A stretch of DNA of 5,147 nt from Verrucomicrobiota bacterium (GTDB taxonomy: Bacteria > Verrucomicrobiota > Verrucomicrobiia > Limisphaerales > UBA1412): assembly GCA_017557085.1 (NCBI GenBank), contig JAFZAR010000315.1:1-5147 (forward strand). The letters run 5' to 3'. Shown here piece by piece: positions 1-5,147 of the stretch. Position 1 is the stretch's first letter. Every line of letters starts with the position of its first letter. The notes beneath the pieces were generated by a model. That model did not search any database, was not told the DNA's origin, and saw only the letters and a program-made list of their open reading frames with translations. Position numbers and translations under genes: made by a program.

Positions 1-338
1 CCTTTTTGAAAAAGGGCTGCACCAGCTGTCACAAAGGTCCGGGATTGGGAGGCAAAGGCTTTTACAAGATGGGACTTCACAGACCCTATCCTAACAAAGA
101 GGATCTGGGGCGTTTCGATGTTACGGGCAAGAACGCGGATAAACTCAAATTCAGAGTTCCGAATCTGCGCAATGTCGAAGTCACAGCCCCGTATTTCCAT
201 GATGGCAAGGTAGCCACTCTGGAAGACGCAGTGGATATGATGGGGGATATCCAGATCAAAAAGAATCTTACCGAACAGGAGAAGGCGGATATCGTTTCCT
301 TCCTCAAAACTTTGACCGGTAAAGAGCTGTCCAGGTAA
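1..338 (+). CDS. Di-heme cytochrome c peroxidase / MauG-type protein, C-terminal part (5' truncated by window edge)
   Basis: This is the C-terminal heme domain of a di-heme cytochrome c peroxidase, a periplasmic enzyme that reduces hydrogen peroxide with electrons from small cytochromes or quinol. The frame is open to the left edge (complete codons from base 3, reading FLKKGCTSCH), so the start, signal peptide and first heme domain lie outside the window. Visible landmarks are the heme-c attachment motif CTSCH (bases 18-32), the family hallmark TAPYFHDG (183-206), the segment MGDIQ beginning at 240, which matches the MxxxQ-type motif whose Met is the usual distal ligand of the high-potential heme, and a terminal EQEKADIVSFLKTLTG helix. 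The stop is TAA at 336-338. The family is well supported. Whether it is a true peroxidase or a MauG/methylamine-utilisation relative cannot be told without the N-terminal half. The next gene is on the same strand 63 bp away, with a hairpin between, so an operon is not implied. Confidence 0.9.
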   Translation, partial: FLKKGCTSCHKGPGLGGKGFYKMGLHRPYPNKEDLGRFDVTGKNADKLKFRVPNLRNVEVTAPYFHDGKVATLEDAVDMMGDIQIKKNLTEQEKADIVSFLKTLTGKELSR

Positions 339-358
339 TTTTCTTTGGCAAAAATGTG

Positions 359-390
359 AAACGGTGCTGTGGTATTTCATTGCACCGTTT
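359..390 (+). terminator. Hairpin, possible intrinsic terminator after the peroxidase gene
   Basis: A perfect 9-bp inverted repeat, AAACGGTGC (359-367) and GCACCGTTT (382-390), encloses a 14-nt loop and starts 20 bp after the peroxidase stop codon. The right arm ends in TTT and is followed by ATTTG, a short and interrupted T-rich tail, and an A run precedes the left arm. This fits a rho-independent terminator, but the loop is long and the U tract poor. It also ends only 11 bp before the next start codon, so it could instead be a structured 5' leader for the 402-2084 gene. Confidence 0.5.
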
Positions 391-401
391 ATTTGTAGGG
401 T

Positions 402-2084
402 ATGAGATCATTTTGGGTTTATTTGTGGATGATTTGCGGACTTTGTCCGCTGCTGGCGGCAGACGATCAGACACCGCCGCCGGCTGAAAATGCGGACTCC
501 GCGCAGAAGGTTGTCATCCTCCAGCCTCCCACTCCGGAGGAGGAAGCGGCACGTACCGCGGTGGTGTATAACAAGCTCCATCCGGCTTCGTTGGAGATCG
601 CCCGGCACTATATCCAGTCGCGAAACATTCCCGAAGATCATTTGATCGAATTGTCTCTGCCGTTTACAGCCGGAATCGAGCGCGCGGATTATGAACAGCG
701 CATAGAGGAACCGATCCGCAATGCGCTTTCTGAGAAAAATCTTCTGCTGACAAGCTCCAATACCGTCAGCACGAATGCTATCCGTTACCTGGTCCTTTGC
801 CGGGGGATCCCGTTTGTCATATTAAATCAAAAAGGGGAAGAGCAGAACAGCAGGGATAAAACCGGCGCGGCGGTGGACAGCGAGCTGGCCAGTCTGCCTT
901 TAAGACTTCTCAATTCACCTCGCGGTTATGAGGGACAGCTGCGGTGTTTTGCCGCCGGATTATCCAATCCGTATATCATTGGGCCTCGAACCGGAGTGCT
1001 GATGACCGCGCGTCTGGACGGCCCCAGCGACAGGATTGCGAATGGTCTGGTGGATAAAGCCTTGCAGGCGGAAAAAGAAGGTTTGTGGGGAAAATGTCTG
1101 TTTGATGTTCGCGGACTGACGAACAGCGGTTATTTACAGGGGGATCTCTGGCTGAGAGGTGCAGCGGAGGTTTGCCGGCTGTACGGATTTGAAACCAAGG
1201 TAGATACACATTCTGAGACTGTTTCCGGGGATATGCCTCAGGATGCTTTGGCCTTTTACGCAGGCTGGTATGATTACAATGCCAGCGGCCCGTTCAGGAA
1301 TGGTCTGGCGGAATTCATGCCGGGTGCTTTTGCTTATCATCTTCATTCTTTCAGTGCGCAGAATATTTTCACGACTTCCAATCACTGGGTTGGGCCTCTG
1401 CTGGATAGAGGGGCTACTTGCACAGTCGGTTATGTGGATGAGCCTTTTCTGGGCTGTACGCTCAATGTGGAAGCCTTCACGGAGTGGATGCTGAGAGGTG
1501 CTTCCTTTGGCGAGGCGGTCTATCACGCGCTGCCCAGCCTTTCCTGGCAGACGACCGTGATCGGCGATCCGCTCTATCGGCCTTTCAAACTGACGTTCAT
1601 TGACCGCTATATGGAGACGGTCAGCCAAAACTCGGATCAATCGGGCTGGGCCGAAGTGACCGCCGCCAATCGGGCTTTGATAAAAGGGGAACAGCCGGAG
1701 ATCGCCGTCTCCTCAATGGAAGATGAATTCAAAGCGCGTCAGGGGGACTACGCGGAAGGCGGCTGGCTCCTGTCCTATTATGAAAAAGAGAAAAAATGGG
1801 AGGATGCTCTGAAAGTCTGCCAGCAGATGCTGAAGAAGCTGGGTACGGATTCTGCCGTCAGACGTTGTTTTCTCCTGATGAAAGAGGCGGAACTGTGTGC
1901 CCAGATGAAAAAATACGACCTGGCTAACAGCCGTTTTTCCACTTTATATGAGGAGTACCCCGCTCTGAGAAAGGAAAAAGGCTTCCTGGAACGCTGGAAG
2001 AAAATTGCCAAAAGCGCGAAAGCCCGTTCCGATCTTCGCAAAATACAAGAGGCTTTGCGGGAGATTGAATCCTATTCGGAGTGA
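402..2084 (+). CDS. TIGR03790-family secreted protein (exosortase-associated, function unknown)
   Basis: A 560-aa protein recognised as the TIGR03790 family from its characteristic blocks: VVYNKLHPASLEIARHYIQSRNIP (given here in outline, residues 54-77), AIRYLVLCRGIPF (126-138), TARLDGPS (202-209), AFYAGWYDY (284-292), FAYHLHSFSA (310-319), RGATCTVGYVDEPF (336-349) and a closing VIGDPLYRPF (386-395). The family's function is unknown; it is recorded as occurring only in exosortase-containing genomes. Residues 1-20 form a signal peptide (R2, hydrophobic 4-19, small residues A19-A20 before DDQ), so export is expected; no good lipobox is seen. A proline/acid-rich linker follows (21-50). After the core, residues about 440-540 are charged, helical and TPR-like. 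The start is fixed by an in-frame TAG at 396-398; the only Shine-Dalgarno-like bases, TAGGG, sit just 1 nt from the ATG. The 3' end overlaps the convergent ligase gene by 13 bp. A remote resemblance to gingipain-like peptidases is argued in the findings. Confidence 0.88.
   Translation: MRSFWVYLWMICGLCPLLAADDQTPPPAENADSAQKVVILQPPTPEEEAARTAVVYNKLHPASLEIARHYIQSRNIPEDHLIELSLPFTAGIERADYEQRIEEPIRNALSEKNLLLTSSNTVSTNAIRYLVLCRGIPFVILNQKGEEQNSRDKTGAAVDSELASLPLRLLNSPRGYEGQLRCFAAGLSNPYIIGPRTGVLMTARLDGPSDRIANGLVDKALQAEKEGLWGKCLFDVRGLTNSGYLQGDLWLRGAAEVCRLYGFETKVDTHSETVSGDMPQDALAFYAGWYDYNASGPFRNGLAEFMPGAFAYHLHSFSAQNIFTTSNHWVGPLLDRGATCTVGYVDEPFLGCTLNVEAFTEWMLRGASFGEAVYHALPSLSWQTTVIGDPLYRPFKLTFIDRYMETVSQNSDQSGWAEVTAANRALIKGEQPEIAVSSMEDEFKARQGDYAEGGWLLSYYEKEKKWEDALKVCQQMLKKLGTDSAVRRCFLLMKEAELCAQMKKYDLANSRFSTLYEEYPALRKEKGFLERWKKIAKSAKARSDLRKIQEALREIESYSE
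2072..2084. other. Tail-to-tail overlap of convergent genes with triple in-frame stop
   Basis: The 3' ends of the TIGR03790 gene (+, stop TGA 2082-2084) and the ligase gene (-, stop TAG complementary to 2072-2074) overlap by 13 bp. On the plus strand the stop is followed immediately by two more in-frame TGA codons (2085-2087 and 2088-2090), produced by the same bases that encode histidines on the minus strand. There is no room for a terminator between the genes, and none is visible close by in either direction. Confidence 0.95.
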
Positions 2085-3568
2085 TGATGATGGTGGTGGT
2101 GATGCCGGTGTGAGTGTTCAGCCGACGGTATTGCCGGCCGTGGCAGACTTTGGTAAGCCGCCAGCAGCACAACGAACAGCCACGACACAGACAGCACATA
2201 GAAAGGCAGATCCACAATGGCATGGATCAGTGCCGTCATGAACGCGAAGATAAAACTCGTCCTCAAAAAGAAATTCCCGCGCCGTGTGATCCAGGGCAGC
2301 AGCAGTCCCCAGAGCAGAAGAGATACGACCATGGTCGTGCCGACATTGCCGAACTCGACCAACAGCTGAAGCCAGTCGCTGTGCGCGGAAGGATAGTGGT
2401 TCTTGGTGGGGATGGATTCGCCCACATACATTTCATACATGGAGTAGTAGGCTCCCGCGCCGATACCGTAGGTGGGATAATCGTGATAGATGGGCCAAGT
2501 CGCTTCATACTGCCTCAGACGAGCTTCGCTTTCGGTATCTTTCAGGCGCAGAGCGTCTTTGCCGGTAACTTCCAGACTCATAAAGATGGCTCCAGCAATC
2601 AGCACGATGCCGAGTCCCACAAAGATGAGGGAAGACTTTCTCCCGCGCAGGGCATCAAAAGCGATCAGCAGGATCATCAGTATCGCTATGGCTGAACCGA
2701 TCCAGACACCGCCGCGGCTGATGGCGATCCAGACACCGCCGAAAACGAACAGTCCCATGATGGCAAGTATCAGGTATTTATTGGCGCAGGTGCGGATGAA
2801 GGGCAGACCCCGTCTTTCATAGCGGGAACGCATCGTCCACCAGAAAGCGATCCCCAGCGGCCAGAGCAGGTTCATATACTGTGCCGCGGTAGAGCGGTAA
2901 CCGTAAGGTCCAAAGGAGTTATTGACACCGGCCCAGGTGGTTCGTTCCGCGATCCAGAGGAGTGTGGTCGTCTTGTCCAAACGCATGAGCGAGCCCACGA
3001 TCACCATGATGAAAGCGCTGGTAAGTGCTACCCAGAGAAAGCGTACCATTCGTGCCGGCAGAACGGCATCCTGTTCGGCGGAGCGCCCGGTCATAAAGAG
3101 GAATCGCGCTCCGAAACATGCGCAGAACAAGCACAGATATTGTATTAAGTTAAAGCCGGTGTACCACTTATCCATACTGCTGGGCAGATGCTCATTGTAA
3201 GGATAATCTTTGAAAAGGTATTCTCCGGGGATGTAATCCGATTGGGCATTGACCCACTGGATGAAAACATAGAGCAGACAGATCAGTCCCAGTGCCAGAA
3301 AGATCCAGTCGGCCCAGCCCCAGAGTTTTGGCCGATGGTAGTGGCCGCGGTCGAAATAGCGTGCCGTAAAGACCTTGTCCATCAGGGCCAGCAGGGCGGC
3401 CGAGAGAAAGAAAACGCCGGAGCCGATGCTGAGAGTATAGATAGACCAAGGTTCTGTAGTTCCCAGCGCCCAGGGCCCAAAGAGAACCAGCAGAAGGAAA
3501 AGCCCTTCAACGAAATAGCCGAATCTTCTGACTAAAGGATGGACGGGAATGCCGTAGTCGCTGCTCAT
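2072..3568 (-). CDS. O-antigen ligase / polysaccharide polymerase family membrane protein (Wzy_C) with C-terminal His8 tail
   Basis: A 498-aa integral membrane protein with roughly 11-12 hydrophobic segments (about 16-35, 42-62, 86-105, 137-159, 175-195, 226-244, 263-283, 287-305, 311-330, 409-427, 433-455, 457-473). The O-antigen ligase/Wzy_C signature is spread over NNSFGPYGYRSTAAQYMNLL (216-235), the ISRGG motif (283-287), then a large extracytoplasmic loop with EARLRQYEATWPIYHDYPTY (348-367), GIGAGAY and AHSDWLQLLVEFG (395-407). Such proteins join lipid-linked glycans to one another or to lipid A-core or protein acceptors at the periplasmic membrane face; ligase and polymerase cannot be separated from sequence alone. 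The N-terminal GPWALGTTEPW (31-41) resembles the pattern common in ligases from exosortase-type bacteria. The gene starts 5 bp after the aminotransferase stop, without a clear Shine-Dalgarno, which suggests translational coupling. Its C-terminus is odd: residues 485-496 are HSHR followed by eight histidines, then SE. Confidence 0.88.
   Translation of the reverse strand: MSSDYGIPVHPLVRRFGYFVEGLFLLLVLFGPWALGTTEPWSIYTLSIGSGVFFLSAALLALMDKVFTARYFDRGHYHRPKLWGWADWIFLALGLICLLYVFIQWVNAQSDYIPGEYLFKDYPYNEHLPSSMDKWYTGFNLIQYLCLFCACFGARFLFMTGRSAEQDAVLPARMVRFLWVALTSAFIMVIVGSLMRLDKTTTLLWIAERTTWAGVNNSFGPYGYRSTAAQYMNLLWPLGIAFWWTMRSRYERRGLPFIRTCANKYLILAIMGLFVFGGVWIAISRGGVWIGSAIAILMILLIAFDALRGRKSSLIFVGLGIVLIAGAIFMSLEVTGKDALRLKDTESEARLRQYEATWPIYHDYPTYGIGAGAYYSMYEMYVGESIPTKNHYPSAHSDWLQLLVEFGNVGTTMVVSLLLWGLLLPWITRRGNFFLRTSFIFAFMTALIHAIVDLPFYVLSVSWLFVVLLAAYQSLPRPAIPSAEHSHRHHHHHHHHSE
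2081..2104 (-). repeat. Trinucleotide (CAY)8 repeat encoding eight histidines
   Basis: Eight consecutive units of RTG on the plus strand (ATG and GTG mixed) read on the minus strand as CAT CAC CAC CAC CAT CAT CAT CAC, the polyhistidine tail of the ligase. The alternation of synonymous CAT and CAC means it is not a pure microsatellite, which argues that the amino-acid run is kept by selection or is old, although slippage could still change the unit number. Nearby H485 and H487, before R488, extend the histidine-rich end. Confidence 0.95.
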
Positions 3569-3573
3569 AAAGA

Positions 3574-4674
3574 CTATATCTGTTGGATCGCGCGGATGAT
3601 TTTTTCCTGATCTTCAGCGGGCAGATAGGGAGACATCGGCAGACACAGGACCTGACGGGATGCTTTCAGGGCTTCCGGGAAATCTTCGGGCGCGTATCCC
3701 AGGTTCGCGAAGATGGGCTGTTCATGGATACAGCGGGAATAGTGTGTCACGGAAGGGATGCCCTGCGCCGCCAGTGCGGTTTGGACTTTGCCGCGGTCTT
3801 CAAAACGCAGAGTGTACTGAGCGTACACATGCAGATTGTTGGGGGAGACATAGGGTGTGACGCAGGCATTCATCAGATCATTGCTGTAGCGGTCGGCTAT
3901 TTGATTGCGTTTTTGTATCTCGTCCTCAAAAACTTCCATTTTGGCCAGCAGGATGGCGGCCTGGATGCTGTCCAGACGCGCGTTCATGCCCAGCATCAGA
4001 TGTTCATCGCGCTTGGGACTGCCGTGATTGCGCAGCATGATGAACTTTTTGTAAAGCGCCTCGTCATTGGTAAAGAGCGCGCCGCCTTCGCCATAGCCGC
4101 CCAGGGGCTTAGCCGGATAGAAACTGGTGCTGCCGATCAGGGAGGCTCCGCAGCTGTGGAGCTGTTTGCCGTCGGCTGTGCGCTGTTGAGCGCCAAAGCT
4201 TTGGGCTCCATCCTCGATCACGGCCAGACCGTGTTTGGCGGCGATGGCATTGATCTTTTCCATGTCCGGCATCTGACCGTAAAGGCTGACCGGGATGATC
4301 GCCTTGGTGCGCGGGGTGACCGCCTGTTCAATGAGAGCCTCATTGATGCAGAACGTATCCGGGCGGATGTCCACAAAGACCGGTTTTGCCCCCACGATGG
4401 CAACGACTTCCGCCGTAGCAAAGAAGGAATAGGGGACTGTGATGACCTCATCTCCGGGCCCGATACCCAGCGCGCGCAGAGCCATTTCCAGCGAAACCGT
4501 ACCGGATCCCGTGGAAACACAAAAACGCGTCCCCGCGTAAGCCGCCAGTTTGGTTTCTAATTCTGTGACCTCAGGTCCCAGAATGTACTGACCATGGTTG
4601 AGAACATTTTCGATCCGTTTCTTAACAGACTCGCTGATAAGCTGATATTGAGCTTGAAGATTGATAAATTGCAT
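3574..4674 (-). CDS. DegT/DnrJ/EryC1/StrS-family PLP-dependent sugar aminotransferase (WbpE/WlbC-like)
   Basis: A 366-aa fold-type I aminotransferase that would transfer an amino group, normally from glutamate, to a keto group on a nucleotide sugar in the cytoplasm. Landmarks are MQFINLQAQY at the N-terminus, HGQYILGPEVTELE (27-40), the phosphate-contacting GSGT (56-59), PGDEVITVPYSFFATAE (73-89), VIEDGAQSFGA (152-162) with D155 positioned to bind the pyridine nitrogen, SFYPAKPLGGYGEGGA (184-199) with K189 as the expected Schiff-base lysine, MNARLDSIQAAIL (230-242), HYSRCIHEQPIFANLGY (311-327) and LPMSPYLPAEDQ (345-356). Length and motif pattern best fit enzymes such as WbpE that form UDP-2-acetamido-3-amino-glucuronate, but the exact substrate is inferred only. 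The GTDAL segment typical of relatives reads GTVSL here. The ATG is preceded by purine-rich GGAAAAGAAG, a plausible ribosome binding site. It leads a two-gene polysaccharide operon with the ligase 5 bp downstream. Confidence 0.93.
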   Translation of the reverse strand: MQFINLQAQYQLISESVKKRIENVLNHGQYILGPEVTELETKLAAYAGTRFCVSTGSGTVSLEMALRALGIGPGDEVITVPYSFFATAEVVAIVGAKPVFVDIRPDTFCINEALIEQAVTPRTKAIIPVSLYGQMPDMEKINAIAAKHGLAVIEDGAQSFGAQQRTADGKQLHSCGASLIGSTSFYPAKPLGGYGEGGALFTNDEALYKKFIMLRNHGSPKRDEHLMLGMNARLDSIQAAILLAKMEVFEDEIQKRNQIADRYSNDLMNACVTPYVSPNNLHVYAQYTLRFEDRGKVQTALAAQGIPSVTHYSRCIHEQPIFANLGYAPEDFPEALKASRQVLCLPMSPYLPAEDQEKIIRAIQQI

Positions 4675-4827
4675 GACTTCTTTTCCGGAACTCGCCCGGC
4701 AGGGAATAATCTAAGAGGAATCCGCGAAAAAAACAATCTAAATTCCTGTCTCGCATTTTGCTTTGGCGAAATGGAGTTAGTGTGCTTTTTTGCGGCAGGC
4801 GTGTTTAGATCTATTTGAAAAGAAGTC
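4675..4827. repeat. 11-bp inverted repeat with a nested imperfect inverted repeat
   Basis: GACTTCTTTTC (4675-4685), immediately upstream of the aminotransferase start, recurs as its exact reverse complement GAAAAGAAGTC at 4817-4827, 131 bp away. Inside it lies an imperfect pair, CCGCGAAAAAA (4722-4732) against TTTTTTGCGG (4786-4795), with one extra G. A shorter pair, ATCTAAA (4736-4742) and TTTAGAT (4804-4810), is also present. The left outer arm overlaps the likely ribosome binding site of the minus-strand gene. The arms are short and A/T-rich, so chance cannot be excluded; no transposase is present. Confidence 0.4.
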
Positions 4828-4922
4828 TTGACTCATTCCATGTTTTTCAAGAAGATGATTACTGATTTATGGATAACTATAACTGTCTTATCATTTTTAT
4901 ATTAAGAATGTTTTAATCTGTT
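4675..4922. other. AT-rich divergent intergenic region (aminotransferase / CNNM transporter)
   Basis: These 248 bp separate two outward-facing start codons and should hold both promoters. The right half (4801-4920) is strikingly AT-rich, about one quarter G+C by hand count. For the minus-strand operon a GATTAT -10-like hexamer (complement of 4706-4711) is present with only a weak -35 (TTGTTT, complement of 4731-4736, 19-bp spacing). On the plus strand, TTGACT (4828-4833) is a good -35 match but the hexamer 17 bp on, GAAGAT, is a poor -10; TATAAC (4878-4883) is a good -10 match lacking a convincing -35. No tRNA or known riboswitch was recognised. Inverted repeats and a 21-codon ORF are noted separately. 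Confidence 0.6.
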
Positions 4923-5147
4923 ATGAAAATTATAGAAATTATCCTCGGTTTAATTGTATATTTATTAATTGCACTTGTAACCTCGTTCCTCTGCTCTATC
5001 TTGGAATCTGTGCTGATGTCAACGCCAATTTCGTATATCACCATGCGTGAAGAAGAAGGTAGTCGTAGTGCGACGTTATTCAAGAAATACAAGTTATCGC
5101 CAGAGCAACCTTTGGCTGCAATTTTGTCGTTGAACACCATTGCCAAC
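4923..5147 (+). CDS. CNNM (DUF21)-domain transporter, CorC/HlyC-type, N-terminal 75 codons (3' truncated by window edge)
   Basis: The reading frame stays open from ATG 4923 to the last base. It begins with a hydrophobic helix (residues about 3-25) and shows the family pattern SFLCSILESVLMSTPISYI (21-39), followed by a charged stretch and PLAAILSLNTIAN (63-75), which closely matches the start of CNNM/DUF21 membrane domains. Family members are inner-membrane proteins linked to magnesium or cobalt transport and usually carry CBS domains after the membrane part; those would lie beyond the window. An in-frame TAA at 4914-4916 makes 4923 the first possible ATG. No Shine-Dalgarno is visible in the AT-rich leader. 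G+C of this fragment is lower (roughly 40% by hand count) than that of the minus-strand operon. Confidence 0.85.
   Translation, partial: MKIIEIILGLIVYLLIALVTSFLCSILESVLMSTPISYITMREEEGSRSATLFKKYKLSPEQPLAAILSLNTIAN

Noticed and set aside
345..373. Possible promoter TTGGCA (345-350), 17 bp, TGTGGT (368-373) for the TIGR03790 gene
   Set aside because: The -35 match is good but the -10 matches only three of six positions and falls in the loop of the hairpin, so it was not listed as a feature.
1134..1640. 168-codon minus-strand open frame inside the TIGR03790 gene
   Set aside because: It overlaps conserved blocks of the real gene on the other strand and has no recognisable motif.
2081..2104. Histidine tract as a cloning-vector His-tag artefact
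   Set aside because: The tract is followed by native SE-stop codons that continue seamlessly into the coding sequence of the convergent gene, so it is genomic rather than vector sequence.
2114..2695. 193-codon plus-strand open frame opposite the ligase gene
   Set aside because: It is antisense to the Wzy_C coding region, has Gln/Arg/His-rich low-plausibility composition and no recognisable domain.
3583..4560. Long (325-codon) plus-strand open frame opposite the aminotransferase gene
   Set aside because: It is fully antisense to a strongly recognised gene, shows no family motifs, and is an expected shadow of the codon usage on the other strand.
4675..4827. Inverted repeats as the ends of an insertion sequence
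   Set aside because: The enclosed 131 bp contain no transposase, the arms are short, and no target-site duplication was seen.
4913..5146. Minus-strand open frame of 77 codons at the right edge
   Set aside because: It lies opposite the CNNM N-terminus, whose plus-strand translation has clear family motifs; the minus frame has none.

Overview
The window reads as a bacterial chromosomal segment with four clear protein-coding loci plus one cut off at each end. The organism cannot be named from the sequence. A TIGR03790-family protein (a family known from exosortase-bearing bacteria), an O-antigen-ligase-type membrane protein with an N-terminal PWALG..EPW motif, and a di-heme cytochrome c peroxidase together suggest a Gram-negative, surface-polysaccharide-producing lineage such as the Planctomycetes-Verrucomicrobia-Lentisphaerae group. 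That placement is inference, held at moderate-to-low confidence.

Layout. Bases 1-338 (+) are the 3' end of a di-heme cytochrome c peroxidase/MauG-type gene. A 63-bp gap with a 9-bp-stem hairpin separates it from a 560-aa secreted TIGR03790-family protein (402-2084, +). That gene meets tail-to-tail, with a 13-bp overlap, a minus-strand pair: a PLP-dependent sugar aminotransferase of the DegT/WbpE type (4674-3574) followed after 5 bp by a Wzy_C/WaaL-type O-antigen ligase or polymerase (3568-2072). An AT-rich 248-bp divergent intergenic region follows. At the right edge the first 75 codons of a CNNM (DUF21)-domain transporter (4923-5147, +) are visible.

How the genes may work together. The aminotransferase would make an amino-sugar nucleotide, and the ligase/polymerase would polymerise or attach a glycan built from such sugars at the membrane. 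TIGR03790 proteins are recorded only in genomes with exosortases, which themselves tend to go with exopolysaccharide loci, so its position beside two polysaccharide genes is coherent. No exosortase or PEP-CTERM protein is visible in this window. The peroxidase and the CNNM transporter look functionally unrelated.

Most notable observations: the ligase ends in a natural run of eight histidines; the same trinucleotide repeat supplies three consecutive in-frame stop codons to the opposing gene; and the TIGR03790 protein has an overall motif layout resembling gingipain-type (C25) peptidases but without an evident His/Cys dyad.
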